Part shown: piece after piece, positions 53,251-62,737 of the stretch | Layout of the letters: every line of letters begins with the position of its first letter | Position numbering within the stretch: the stretch's first letter is position 1 | Assembly: GCF_048282545.1 (NCBI RefSeq) | Contig: NZ_CP182485.1 | Location: 1,922,001-1,986,000, forward strand | Direction: 5' to 3' | From: Opacimonas immobilis | GTDB taxonomy: Bacteria > Pseudomonadota > Gammaproteobacteria > Enterobacterales > Alteromonadaceae | Length of the DNA stretch: 64,000 bases | Notes under the pieces: generated by a model | What the model was told of the DNA's origin: nothing | Databases searched by the model: none | The model's input: the letters and a program-made list of their open reading frames with translations, nothing else | Made by a program: the position numbers and the translations under genes

Positions 53251-54936
53251 TTATCGATATTTCACCGCGTCGATTGAGGCTCGTAGAAGGTCTGGGTCAG
53301 TGACTCCTTCATTTAATACCCATACTTGCACACCATGAGGTTTGACTTGTGTCTTTAACACTTCCGTGACATTTTGCTTAACGCCAGATAATTGCTCCAT
53401 CCACAGCCCTGCTTGAAGCATGTCACTGACTTCAAAGTCAGCAGGCGCATCGCCTTTGTTTAATAAAACAAGCGCAATTTGCTGATTATCAGCCGTATCT
53501 ACCACCCGATAAAAACTAGCCGTTTGCCCACTCAATTCCAAATTAATCTGCAATCCGCGCTGCAGCGCTGGCAAGGTCTTGCGCACATTGGCAATGTTCT
53601 TTAACTCACGGTAAATCACATGTTGTTTACCCGCATCAAGGCGTTCCTGTCCAATATAGTTACGATTCCCCATATGTTCAGATGTGCCTCGCATGTAACC
53701 AAACTCACTGCCTTGATACACCACAGGAATACCACGCGTGGTAAAAAGCCAGTTATGGGCATTAACAAATCCCATATCATCCGCATTCATACGACTCATA
53801 TCATGGTTATCATAAAAGGTCGTAAGCTCGTAAACATTGTGATAAGGCCCATGAGTTAGATGTAGATATCCTTCTAATTCAGCAAAGTCGCTCTCTGGAT
53901 TTTCGAACACTTTGGTCATTGCTGCTTGCCCAGGAAAATCCAAAACACTGATGCCACCATTTTTAGGTAAGGTGTGTTGCGCGATAAAGTTGGCATTGTA
54001 ATCATAGCTTTCAGAGAATATAAAAAAATCTGGATGCTTTTCACGAATGCGATCGGCCATTATGCGCCAAAAACGATGGGGAACGTGTTTAATTGTGTCA
54101 ATACGGAATGCCGCAGCACCTTTATCAATCCAGTGTAGGTAACTATTGATCAAATAATCTTGTACCGCTGGGTTGGTATCATCCAGATTAGATAGCTGCA
54201 AAATATCAGGATAATCGTGGAAAAAGTCATGCAATGGCTCATCTTGACTTAGTTTAGTCGGATCGAGATTTTGATGATCAGCAACCAAGTTGCCTTCAAT
54301 GTCATACAACTCACCAAATTTGGGCTGATCTATCGTCATTGTAAAAGAAGGAGAGCCATGGTTTGCCACAACATCCAATATCGTCTTGAGTCCCTTCTCA
54401 GCAAGTGCATGATTCAGCGCCGCATAATCAAGGCCAGACGACACTAAGTGTTCATCTTCTTTATAAAAATTCGATGCCCAATAACCGTGATAGCCCGTTT
54501 TATTGCCATCTTTAAACATACCACCAAACTCAATTGGTTCACCGCCTGCAAACGCCTGATCGGGATTATCGACAATCGGGGTCATCCACACTGCACTAAA
54601 ACCGAGGTCAACAAAATAATCTGCATTATTGAGAACGCCCTGAAAGTCGCCCCCCATATAACCAACATAAGCCACTTGACCATTAGGCCCTTCTAATTTT
54701 CCTTCCCATGTTGGGTAATCACCCCCCTGCTCTTCGTAGTTATTGTTGGGATCACCGTCTACGAATCGATCCGTCATCAAAAAATAAATGGCTTCACTGG
54801 CAAACGGTTGTGAAGTACCCACTAAATCTGGCTTATCCACTAAAGCACGCTTCGCCAACCCATCTGATGTGCTTTGACAGGCCATAAGCAAAGTCGTTGA
54901 AGCCGCTAAAATGGAAAGTGTAAATCCTCTTTTCAT
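53251..54936 (-). CDS. Lipoprotein alpha-amylase (GH13)
   Basis: This 561-residue glycoside hydrolase has a lipoprotein signal peptide (LLMAC, Cys20). The GH13 catalytic barrel has D280 in AAFRIDTIKH as nucleophile, E309 in FIFSESYDYN as acid/base and D379 in FYDNHDMSRM as third carboxylate. A beta-sandwich C-domain follows. It probably degrades starch or maltodextrins at the outer membrane. It starts 9 bases after the stop of the second amylase gene and is the distal gene of that two-gene operon. Confidence 0.92.
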   Translation of the reverse strand: MKRGFTLSILAASTTLLMACQSTSDGLAKRALVDKPDLVGTSQPFASEAIYFLMTDRFVDGDPNNNYEEQGGDYPTWEGKLEGPNGQVAYVGYMGGDFQGVLNNADYFVDLGFSAVWMTPIVDNPDQAFAGGEPIEFGGMFKDGNKTGYHGYWASNFYKEDEHLVSSGLDYAALNHALAEKGLKTILDVVANHGSPSFTMTIDQPKFGELYDIEGNLVADHQNLDPTKLSQDEPLHDFFHDYPDILQLSNLDDTNPAVQDYLINSYLHWIDKGAAAFRIDTIKHVPHRFWRIMADRIREKHPDFFIFSESYDYNANFIAQHTLPKNGGISVLDFPGQAAMTKVFENPESDFAELEGYLHLTHGPYHNVYELTTFYDNHDMSRMNADDMGFVNAHNWLFTTRGIPVVYQGSEFGYMRGTSEHMGNRNYIGQERLDAGKQHVIYRELKNIANVRKTLPALQRGLQINLELSGQTASFYRVVDTADNQQIALVLLNKGDAPADFEVSDMLQAGLWMEQLSGVKQNVTEVLKTQVKPHGVQVWVLNEGVTDPDLLRASIDAVKYR

Positions 54937-54945
54937 TTAAAAATC

Positions 54946-56787
54946 CTATTGAACAATAAAAATCTGTGCACTACGTCCGGGAATAGCTAAAGCGTTTCGG
55001 CTGAATGACTTCCCTGAATGTGCGTGAATAAACCTTGTTGCCGAATGCAACATAGTTGGAAACGAAGTTGGCTCAAATGATTGCTTTGTGTCGTTTTTAT
55101 TTAGTACCACCATAATGGTCTGTTCTGGATGAACTCGAAAAAACGTATAAACGCCATTTTTGGGCGCGTATTGAATCATCTTTCCAGCAGTAATGGCAGG
55201 ACTTTTTTTCCGAAAATTCAATAACCATTTCACATAGTCTTGGGTCTGTTTCGCTTGCACTGACAAGCCAACGCCCGTTATGGCATTCACGCTATCACCG
55301 GCAAAACCACCTGGAAATGGACTGCGGATGATCCCATGATCATCATTTCCCAAGTTGGACATGCCAATTTCAGTACCATAGAAAAACTGTGGAATACCAC
55401 GCATGGTTGCGAAAAAAGTCAGCGCCATTTTGAACAAGGCTTCATCATCACCAAGTTGTGATTTGATTCGTCCCATATCGTGGTTGTCGGGAAAAATCAC
55501 TAATTTATAGGGATCGCCATACAAGAAATCACTGGCAATGACCTCGTGTAATTTGACTAATCCGGTGCCCCACGTTTCTTCATCTAAGAATGCTTTTACC
55601 AAGGTGGTTTGCAACGGAAAATCCATTACGCTAGGGAGTGCTGATACATAATCATCGTAGCGTTTAGAACCGGCTTGCCAATACGCGGTAATAGCAGGGT
55701 TAACTGACCATTCCTCTCCTACTATGGTCAAATTTGGATATTCATCTAAAATAGCACGATTCCATTGTGCCAAAAATTCTTTATCCGAATAAGAATAGGT
55801 GTCGACGCGAATGCCGGTCAAATCGGCATATTCCACCCACCAAATCGCTTTTTGGATCAAGTATGTTGCCAAATATGGGTTGCGCTGATTCAGATCAGGC
55901 ATGGTTGGCACAAACCAACCATCCGTAAATGCAAGTCGATCCTCAGCAGTACTGTGCGGGTCATGCAAGGTTTCACGGCGATGGGTTGTGGGCACAAATG
56001 TAGTACCGTGATTAATCCAATCGGTACTTGGCATATCTTTCATCCATACATGCTCTGAACCGATGTGATTCAAAATCATATCTTTAATCGTGCCGATCCC
56101 TTTGGCTTGCGCAAGTCTTGAATATTGCGCATAAAGTTGATTGCTACCAAGACGCGGGTCAATTTGATAATAATCCGTAGTGGAATACCCGTGATACGAA
56201 TATTGAGCCATGTCATTTTGCAGTAATGGCATAGTCCATACTTGTGTGAAGCCCATTTCAGATAGGTAATCAATAGCATTGATCATCCCCTGAATATCCC
56301 CCCCATGGCGACCACCTTTATAGGATGGATTAGCCCGTTCGCGATATCCCTCGATGTTATCATTGGCTGGATCACCATTAATAAAACGATCGGGAGTGAG
56401 CAAATAAATCACATCTTTGGAGGAAAAGCCTACGCGTTCTGCGCTGTTCGGTTTACGATCAAGCAAGGCATACGAATAAAGCCATTGATGGCCATTGCGA
56501 TGCTCGAAAAGCAATTGTATGTCTTGTGCCTGAGCGCCTGCTTCAATATACAAATCAAGCCACTGATAATTTGGATTATCTAAAGTATTAACTTCTTTTA
56601 AGGATACCCCTTCTGCCATTATTGAGACGTTATACTCAGCTAATGGATATGGCAAATCTGGCGCATGCACCATAAGTTGAACTTTAGGCTCGTTCATTCC
56701 AATATACCAATGCAATGGGTGAACGGTTTGGGCACTGGCTGGCACAATAAATATAAAAAAAGTAATTAAATGAATGATTCTGTGCAT
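54946..56787 (-). CDS. Secreted alpha-amylase / cyclomaltodextrinase-like enzyme (GH13)
   Basis: This 613-residue protein has a signal peptide ending in PASAQ (residue 20). An N-terminal beta-sandwich domain (about 21-112) resembles that of cyclomaltodextrinases, and the GH13 barrel has D329 in GIRVDTYSYSD, E358 in IVGEEW and D437 in FPDNHDMGR. A short C-terminal domain follows. It should act in the periplasm on maltodextrins or cyclodextrins. It is the first gene of the amylase pair and diverges from the halogenase across 103 bases containing two palindromes. Confidence 0.92.
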   Translation of the reverse strand: MHRIIHLITFFIFIVPASAQTVHPLHWYIGMNEPKVQLMVHAPDLPYPLAEYNVSIMAEGVSLKEVNTLDNPNYQWLDLYIEAGAQAQDIQLLFEHRNGHQWLYSYALLDRKPNSAERVGFSSKDVIYLLTPDRFINGDPANDNIEGYRERANPSYKGGRHGGDIQGMINAIDYLSEMGFTQVWTMPLLQNDMAQYSYHGYSTTDYYQIDPRLGSNQLYAQYSRLAQAKGIGTIKDMILNHIGSEHVWMKDMPSTDWINHGTTFVPTTHRRETLHDPHSTAEDRLAFTDGWFVPTMPDLNQRNPYLATYLIQKAIWWVEYADLTGIRVDTYSYSDKEFLAQWNRAILDEYPNLTIVGEEWSVNPAITAYWQAGSKRYDDYVSALPSVMDFPLQTTLVKAFLDEETWGTGLVKLHEVIASDFLYGDPYKLVIFPDNHDMGRIKSQLGDDEALFKMALTFFATMRGIPQFFYGTEIGMSNLGNDDHGIIRSPFPGGFAGDSVNAITGVGLSVQAKQTQDYVKWLLNFRKKSPAITAGKMIQYAPKNGVYTFFRVHPEQTIMVVLNKNDTKQSFEPTSFPTMLHSATRFIHAHSGKSFSRNALAIPGRSAQIFIVQ

Positions 56788-56851
56788 GCTTGTTCTATCA
56801 CTCTAAACTAGGTTAATATGATGTTAACTATCTCACTTCAACAGAACAAGG

Positions 56852-56868
56852 TGCAGGCCAAACCTGCA
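56852..56868. repeat. Short palindrome in the amylase/halogenase intergenic region
   Basis: TGCAGG (56852-56857) and CCTGCA (56863-56868) are exact inverted repeats around CCAAA. It overlaps the next site by four bases. Confidence 0.5.
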
Positions 56869-56878
56869 TACGTATTCA
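56865..56878. promoter_or_regulatory. Candidate LacI-family operator
   Basis: TGCATACGTATTCA is palindromic at 12 of 14 positions with a central CG, the usual form of LacI-family operators. It ends 12 bases before the halogenase ATG and lies 78 bases upstream of the amylase start, where one regulator could control both directions. The link to the LacI-family gene at 52186 is inferred. Confidence 0.5.
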
Positions 56879-56890
56879 AACATAATACCT

Positions 56891-58327
56891 ATGACAAATA
56901 ACAAAAACATCATTGTTTTAGGGGGTGGAACGGCTGGCTGGATGAGCGCAAATCTTCTACACCTCAAACTCGCCCCACTTGGCTATCAAGTTAGGGTTAT
57001 TGAATCTGAAGATATTGGCATTATTGGCGTTGGTGAAGGTTCCACACCTCAATTAAAAGTGTTTTTTGATCTGTTAGGCATTCAAGAGCACGAATGGATG
57101 CCCTTATGCGATGCAACCTACAAGTACGGGATTCAATTTCGTCAGTGGTGTCAGTACGATCCAAAGCGTCCTTTTTTGGACGATTATTTTCATCCGTTTC
57201 CAGCTTCTACCGATGCCCTAACCGCGGTTGACTTTATGCAAGCTTGTCACAGAATGATGCAGGGTTATCCCGCCTCAGTAAAACCCGATCCATACTTTTT
57301 GACTGCGTATTTATCAGCCCAAGATATTATTCCTACAAGGATCAACACCGCTGACACACAATGTAATTATGGCTATCACTTTGACAGCTACAAATTAGGT
57401 GCGTTTTTGAGCGAATTTGGGCAACAACAAGGTATTATCCGTAATGTGGATACCATCACTAAAGTGGATTCTAACGAGCAAGGGATCAACATGTTGTATG
57501 GCAAAAACCATGCACAGTATTCAGCTGAATTGTTCTTCGATTGTTCGGGATTTGAGAGTGTACTGTTACAAAAGACGTTGAAGGTACCATTTGAGTCCTT
57601 TAGCAATCATCTACTAAACGATGCTGCCATCGCCATCCCTACCCCCAGAGCAGAAAAAGAACTGATGCAAACTCAAGCGACTGCTCTTTCAACTGGCTGG
57701 GCTTGGCGAATTCCACTGACCAGCCGAGTCGGTAATGGCTATGTTTATAGTTCGCAATATGTTGATAAAGAAGCAGCAGAAATGGAGCTGAGATCCCATC
57801 TTGGCATTGCTGAGACAATCCCTGCTCGACACCTCACCATGAAAGTGGGTCAGGTGTCCAAGCATTGGTACAAAAACTGTATTGGCGTGGGACTTGCGCA
57901 AGGTTTTATCGAACCACTTGAGGCCACTGCCCTGCACCTTGTGCAAGAAACCGTCGTGCAGTTTATCGGCGCCTTTTTGGCAGGTAAAGAAACAACCCAT
58001 TTTCAGAATGCTTTCAATGACAATATACGCAACCGTTTTAATGGGATAAAAGATTACATTACAGCACACTATTGTGCGTGTAATCGCAATGATACAGAGT
58101 ACTGGCAAGCAGCGAGTCAACCACGCAAACAAACCAAGCACCTAAAAGAGATTCTACTTTTGTGGAGAAATGGAAAAGATATCAACGCCTACATTACTGA
58201 GCACAAACTTCATCAATACTATCCAACAATTAGTTGGTATTGCTTGCTGGCAGGATATCAACAATTTTCTCACAGACAATTTGAGCCTACCGCGCAATGG
58301 CATCCTCATTTTGCACAATATGGCTAA
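56891..58327 (+). CDS. Flavin-dependent tryptophan-halogenase family protein
   Basis: This 478-residue FAD-binding protein has GGGTAGW (11-17), the conserved catalytic lysine K78 (PrnA K79) in DATYKYGIQF, the WxWxIP signature W270-A-W272-R-I-P275, and E344 (PrnA E346) in FIEPLEATALHL. All halogenase hallmarks are therefore intact. Related proteins in Alteromonadales and Xanthomonads are often found with TonB-dependent carbohydrate-uptake genes, and their substrates are mostly unknown. Here it diverges from two alpha-amylase genes. Free tryptophan may not be the substrate. Confidence 0.9.
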   Translation: MTNNKNIIVLGGGTAGWMSANLLHLKLAPLGYQVRVIESEDIGIIGVGEGSTPQLKVFFDLLGIQEHEWMPLCDATYKYGIQFRQWCQYDPKRPFLDDYFHPFPASTDALTAVDFMQACHRMMQGYPASVKPDPYFLTAYLSAQDIIPTRINTADTQCNYGYHFDSYKLGAFLSEFGQQQGIIRNVDTITKVDSNEQGINMLYGKNHAQYSAELFFDCSGFESVLLQKTLKVPFESFSNHLLNDAAIAIPTPRAEKELMQTQATALSTGWAWRIPLTSRVGNGYVYSSQYVDKEAAEMELRSHLGIAETIPARHLTMKVGQVSKHWYKNCIGVGLAQGFIEPLEATALHLVQETVVQFIGAFLAGKETTHFQNAFNDNIRNRFNGIKDYITAHYCACNRNDTEYWQAASQPRKQTKHLKEILLLWRNGKDINAYITEHKLHQYYPTISWYCLLAGYQQFSHRQFEPTAQWHPHFAQYG

Positions 58328-58356
58328 ATTAATGAATGGTGAGTGTGATTGACTGA

Positions 58357-59808
58357 TCAGTTTAGGTGGTGCAATGGGAAAGTTAAAGTAAAAGTGGTGC
58401 CGATGCCCACTTCAGAATCAATATCAACATGGCCTTGGTGTCCTTCGATGATACTGTAACTAATCGACATGCCTAAACCAGTGCCTTCACCAACAGGTTT
58501 TGTGGTAAAAAACGGGTTGAATAGTTTGTCTTGGGTCGCTTTGTCCATACCACACCCCGTATCGCGAATGGTCACAACGACTAAGCTTTCTAAGATACGT
58601 GAGTTAATTTCTAAGTCACCACCGTCTGGCATCGCTTGGGCGGCATTCACAAACATATTGATAAACACTTGTTGCAACTGCCCTGCTTTACCAAACAAGT
58701 TGGCAGGTTGTTCACTTAAATGAGTGATCACATTGTGTTTATACTTCAACTCGTTATTGGCCACACTTAATGCGGATTGAATAACTTTGTTCACATCAAA
58801 TGGTAAATTTTGTGCTTCACCTTGATGTGAGAATGATTTAAGGCCTTGCACAATTTCAGAAATTCTATCTAGGCCACCTAAATTAGATGTCACAATATCA
58901 GCAGTATCTTCTAAGAGGTACTCCACATCATATTGAGCAAATAAAGATTGGATCTGCTCATTCTCATAAGCACCTAATGCTTTGGCAAACGCGGTCAAAT
59001 CAGTCAAATAATGATTTAATGATTCCATATTGGAACGTACAAAGCCGACTGGATTGTTAATTTCGTGTGCAACACCTGCAGCCAATTGACCCAGTGAAGC
59101 CATCTTTTCAGATTGTTCTAATTGTACTCGAGCACGTTTTAGTTGAGCTTGTAATATCTCATAATCAAATGTGTGCGAATTGGCACTCACGCCAAGTTTA
59201 CGTGCCAACAATAAATTTTTGAGTTGCCGAAACATAATCGTCAAAATACTATAGACTTCTGATGATGGTGGGATTTTTTTTAATAGAAAGCAGACTAGAA
59301 TATAGCTACCACTGTCGAGAGGTTTATGTCTGAGTATCAAACGATATGGCTGTTCTTGATAAAAAAATGGAAAATCTTGCCAGTCGTTATTCTGAGGAAT
59401 TTTTTCAACAAATTGGTTGATAGCGGTTAATAATTGAGGATTGTCATGCCATTGTTTTTTTGGACCAAAAACAGGGGTATGAATATCAAATAAGTGACAA
59501 CTTTTAATCTGTACCGCAGCAATACCATAATCAGCATGCAAAAACTCACTGGTGAGTTGACACACATGGCCAAGTAAATTTTCATTATTTTCTGAGAGTG
59601 TGAGTGCACCCGTAGTACGTGCGAGAAATGCCAGTTCTTGTCGCTGTTGTTCACTTTGGGCGAGCGCCTCTTGAAGCTCTTGATTAGCTTGATAAATCTC
59701 GCGTGATTTCGCAATCAAGAGGCTTTCAGCTTCTTCACGTGCTTTTTTTTCACGTGCCAAGCGGCGCTCAAGCATGGCTATGATATCTGAATCTACTGGC
59801 TCACTCAC
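58357..59808 (-). CDS. Soluble sensor histidine kinase
   Basis: This 483-residue kinase has no membrane segment. An N-terminal coiled coil (about 10-62) precedes a poorly conserved GAF-like sensory region (about 70-200), a second coiled coil (about 215-238), and a dimerisation domain with phospho-acceptor H248 in AAGVAHEINNPVGF. The ATPase domain has N-box N384/N388, G1 DTGCG (416-420) and G2 GTGLGMS (442-448). The architecture resembles cytosolic kinases that work with separate sensor proteins. No response regulator is adjacent, so it is an orphan. Confidence 0.92.
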   Translation of the reverse strand: MSEPVDSDIIAMLERRLAREKKAREEAESLLIAKSREIYQANQELQEALAQSEQQRQELAFLARTTGALTLSENNENLLGHVCQLTSEFLHADYGIAAVQIKSCHLFDIHTPVFGPKKQWHDNPQLLTAINQFVEKIPQNNDWQDFPFFYQEQPYRLILRHKPLDSGSYILVCFLLKKIPPSSEVYSILTIMFRQLKNLLLARKLGVSANSHTFDYEILQAQLKRARVQLEQSEKMASLGQLAAGVAHEINNPVGFVRSNMESLNHYLTDLTAFAKALGAYENEQIQSLFAQYDVEYLLEDTADIVTSNLGGLDRISEIVQGLKSFSHQGEAQNLPFDVNKVIQSALSVANNELKYKHNVITHLSEQPANLFGKAGQLQQVFINMFVNAAQAMPDGGDLEINSRILESLVVVTIRDTGCGMDKATQDKLFNPFFTTKPVGEGTGLGMSISYSIIEGHQGHVDIDSEVGIGTTFTLTFPLHHLN

Positions 59809-59871
59809 GTTCGCTACCCTGCAAACAACATAAGATTTATAGTGCTCGTATCGGCCACAAAGTGCAAGTAT

Positions 59872-61044
59872 TTACATTTTTTCGACCGCGACAGCAACCG
59901 CTTCACCGCCACCAATACACAAAACTGCCACCCCTTTTTTGCTATTTGTGTTTACCAACGCATGACACAGTGTCACTAAAATACGGGCTCCAGAGGCACC
60001 AATCGGATGACCTAGCGCACAAGCACCACCATGGATATTCACTTTGTCAGCTGGGATGTTTAATGCGTGCATGGTGGCCATTGTGACCATAGCAAAGGCT
60101 TCGTTTATTTCAAATAAATCCACCTCATGAATGGTCCAATTTAGTTTGGTCAGTAATTTTTTAATCGCACCAATTGGCGCGGTAGTAAACGCCGCGGGTG
60201 CTTGCGCATGGGTTACGTGGCCAACGATTCTGGCAATACCGGATAGTTTCTTTATATCAGCCGTACTTTTTCGCATTAATAACAAAGCGGCTGCGCCATC
60301 TGAAATTGAACTCGAATTTGCCGCTGTTATTGTGCCATCAGTCGAAAAAGCGGGGCGCAATTGAGGGATTTTGTCAGGACGAATGTTTTTGGGCGCCTCG
60401 TCTTCGATAATTATCGAAGACCCTTTGTGCTGCGATACGGTGATGGGCACAATTTGAGAGGCAAAATGATTCTGAGCTTGCGCTTGGTGCGCTTTGTGCA
60501 ACGAGGACAAAGCAAATTCATCCATTTGCTCACGAGTCATACCGAGTTCATCTGCAGTTTGTTGCGCAAAACACCCCATCGCAAGGCCATCATAGGCGTT
60601 TTCCAATCCATCTAAAAACATATGATCATAAGTAGTTTGATGGCCCATCCGCACCCCTGATCGTGCTTTGCACAACAGGTAAGGCGCATTTGACATCGAC
60701 TCCATCCCTCCAGCGACGACCATATCAACCTGCCCTAGGCGTAAATTATCAAACGCTGTCATTACTGCCTGCAAACCTGAACCACAGACTTTATTAAGTG
60801 TTATGGCACTGGCTTGATGTGACAGACCAGCATTCAGTGCAGCTTGTCTTGCTGGAGCCTGGCCTAGCCCGGCAGGCAATACACATCCCATAATGACTTG
60901 GTCAACTTCTGTCTTAAGTTCTTCTGGCACCAGATTCTGGATGACCTGCGCGGCGAGTTCTGTGGCTTTCAGCGCACTCAACTCACCAAGCATTGCACCT
61001 ATTGGACTGCGTTTGGCTGCGACAATCAAAATTGAATCAGACAT
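59872..61044 (-). CDS. Acetyl-CoA C-acetyltransferase (thiolase)
   Basis: This 390-residue thiolase has the acyl-accepting Cys87 in LNKVCGSGLQAV, the histidine in GGACALGHPIGASGA and the C-terminal catalytic Cys in AVLCIGGGEAVAV. It interconverts acetoacetyl-CoA and two acetyl-CoA. An AAGGA site precedes the ATG. It diverges from liuR over an intergenic region holding the likely LiuR operator, which fits a role at the end of leucine degradation after HMG-CoA lyase (inference). Confidence 0.94.
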   Translation of the reverse strand: MSDSILIVAAKRSPIGAMLGELSALKATELAAQVIQNLVPEELKTEVDQVIMGCVLPAGLGQAPARQAALNAGLSHQASAITLNKVCGSGLQAVMTAFDNLRLGQVDMVVAGGMESMSNAPYLLCKARSGVRMGHQTTYDHMFLDGLENAYDGLAMGCFAQQTADELGMTREQMDEFALSSLHKAHQAQAQNHFASQIVPITVSQHKGSSIIIEDEAPKNIRPDKIPQLRPAFSTDGTITAANSSSISDGAAALLLMRKSTADIKKLSGIARIVGHVTHAQAPAAFTTAPIGAIKKLLTKLNWTIHEVDLFEINEAFAMVTMATMHALNIPADKVNIHGGACALGHPIGASGARILVTLCHALVNTNSKKGVAVLCIGGGEAVAVAVEKM

Positions 61045-61090
61045 AACATATCCTTGATTCTTTCAAATTAATAACTTTACGTAATTTAAC

Positions 61091-61106
61091 TTTACGTAAA
61101 CGTAAA
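61091..61106. promoter_or_regulatory. Probable LiuR operator
   Basis: TTTACGTAAACGTAAA is a palindrome apart from its two central bases and matches the LiuR motif as I remember it from proteobacteria. It lies 56 bases before liuR and 46 bases before the divergent thiolase gene. A second partial copy, TTTACGTAATTT, lies at 61077-61088. Confidence 0.75.
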
Positions 61107-61162
61107 CCTAATGTAAATTATGTATCAACAGATAAATAACCTCAAGCTATCAATTGCACAAA

Positions 61163-61576
61163 ATGAATGATCAAACCAACACGATAAGCATAGGCGAATT
61201 GGCAAAACAATTCGATGTAACAGCAAGAGCCATACGCTTTTACGAAGAACAGGGGCTATTACATCCGGTGCGTGAAGGCACTCACAGAATTTACTATGCG
61301 AAAGACACAGTCAGACTCAAATTGATTTTACGGGGGAAGCGCCTAGGTTTTTCATTGGCAGAAATCAAAACCTTGTTTGCGCTGTACGATACTGACCCGA
61401 ATTCAACGGTACAACTAGAAACCATGTTGGAATTGACGCAACAAAAACGAGAAACGCTCAATCAACAGTTACACGATATTAAAACGCTTCTAGCTGAATT
61501 AGATGAAGTTGAAGCTCGCTGTAAAGAAGAATTAAATGAATTAACCCAGCAATCAGGAGATTCATTCCATGCTTAG
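61163..61576 (+). CDS. liuR: MerR-family regulator LiuR
   Basis: This protein of about 137 residues has a MerR winged helix-turn-helix at the N-terminus (ISIGELAKQFDVTARAIRFYEEQGLLHPVREG) and a long dimerisation coiled coil (about 80-130). It is recognised as LiuR by its position directly before liuA and liuB. LiuR represses or controls leucine/isovalerate degradation genes in many gammaproteobacteria. The ATG at 61163 is preferred to a TTG at 61154. The last 8 bases overlap liuA. Confidence 0.9.
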   Translation: MNDQTNTISIGELAKQFDVTARAIRFYEEQGLLHPVREGTHRIYYAKDTVRLKLILRGKRLGFSLAEIKTLFALYDTDPNSTVQLETMLELTQQKRETLNQQLHDIKTLLAELDEVEARCKEELNELTQQSGDSFHA

Positions 61577-62735
61577 TTATCCGACATTAAATTTTGGCTT
61601 AGGTGAAGATATCGACATGTTGCGCGATATGGTCAGTCAATTTGCTCAAGAGCGAATTGCACCCCATGCACAACGTGCAGATGAGGCAAATCAGTTTCCC
61701 AATCACCTGTGGGCCGAAATGGGTGAATTAGGATTATTGGGCATAACCGTTTCTGAAGCATTCGGCGGTGCTGATATGGGATATCTTGCTCATACGGTTG
61801 CGATGGAAGAAATTTCACGTGCGTCTGCTGGCGTTGGTTTGAGTTACGGGGCGCATTCTAATTTATGTGTGAATCAAATTTACAAAAATGGGAACCCTAA
61901 ACAACAAGCTCAATACTTACCAAAACTGATTTCTGGTGAGTACATCGGTGCATTAGCCATGAGCGAACCCAATGCGGGTTCCGATGTGGTCAGTATGAAA
62001 TTAAGAGCGGATAAACGAGGTAATGAATATGTCCTAAACGGCAATAAAATGTGGATCACCAATGGCCCTGATGCACATGTTTTTGTGATTTACGCCAAAA
62101 CCGATGTACACGGAGGTTCAAAAGGCATCACTGCGTTTATTGTTGAAAAGGATACACCGGGATTCACTCAGGCGCAAAAGCTCGACAAGCTAGGAATGCG
62201 CTCTTCCAATACATGTGAACTGGTATTTACCGATTGTGTTGTGCATAAAGACCAAATATTAGGCAATGAAGGTGGCGGGGTTGCAATATTAATGTCCGGA
62301 TTAGATTTTGAAAGATTAGTCTTATCTGGCGGACCATTGGGGATCATGCGAGCATGTATGGATGTCGTGTTGCCATACATTCACGAACGCCAGCAGTTTG
62401 GCAAGTGCATCGGCGAATTTCAGCTTATCCAGGGTAAAGTTGCTGACATGTATACGCAAATGAATGCTGCACGAGCTTATGTCTATGCCGTTGCAAAAGC
62501 CTGTGATCGCGGTGAAACCACGCGCAAAGATGCCGCTGGAGCGATTTTGTATTCCGCCGAGTTAGCTACTAAAATGGCGCTTGATGCCATTCAAATATTA
62601 GGCGGTAATGGCTACATTAATGAATATGCAACAGGTCGCCTACTCCGTGATGCCAAACTATATGAAATTGGAGCCGGCACATCTGAAATACGGCGCATGC
62701 TCATTGGGCGTGAATTATTCAATGAGACTCATTAA
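61569..62735 (+). CDS. liuA: Isovaleryl-CoA dehydrogenase (LiuA)
   Basis: This 388-residue acyl-CoA dehydrogenase has the family signatures LAMSEPNAGSDVVSM and QFGKCIGEFQLIQGKVADMY. The catalytic base is E248 in GLDFERLVLSGGP, placed in the G-helix position specific to isovaleryl-CoA and some related dehydrogenases. It oxidises isovaleryl-CoA to 3-methylcrotonyl-CoA, passing electrons to ETF. It overlaps liuR by 8 bases and liuB starts 2 bases after its stop. Confidence 0.95.
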   Translation: MLSYPTLNFGLGEDIDMLRDMVSQFAQERIAPHAQRADEANQFPNHLWAEMGELGLLGITVSEAFGGADMGYLAHTVAMEEISRASAGVGLSYGAHSNLCVNQIYKNGNPKQQAQYLPKLISGEYIGALAMSEPNAGSDVVSMKLRADKRGNEYVLNGNKMWITNGPDAHVFVIYAKTDVHGGSKGITAFIVEKDTPGFTQAQKLDKLGMRSSNTCELVFTDCVVHKDQILGNEGGGVAILMSGLDFERLVLSGGPLGIMRACMDVVLPYIHERQQFGKCIGEFQLIQGKVADMYTQMNAARAYVYAVAKACDRGETTRKDAAGAILYSAELATKMALDAIQILGGNGYINEYATGRLLRDAKLYEIGAGTSEIRRMLIGRELFNETH

Positions 62736-62737
62736 TC

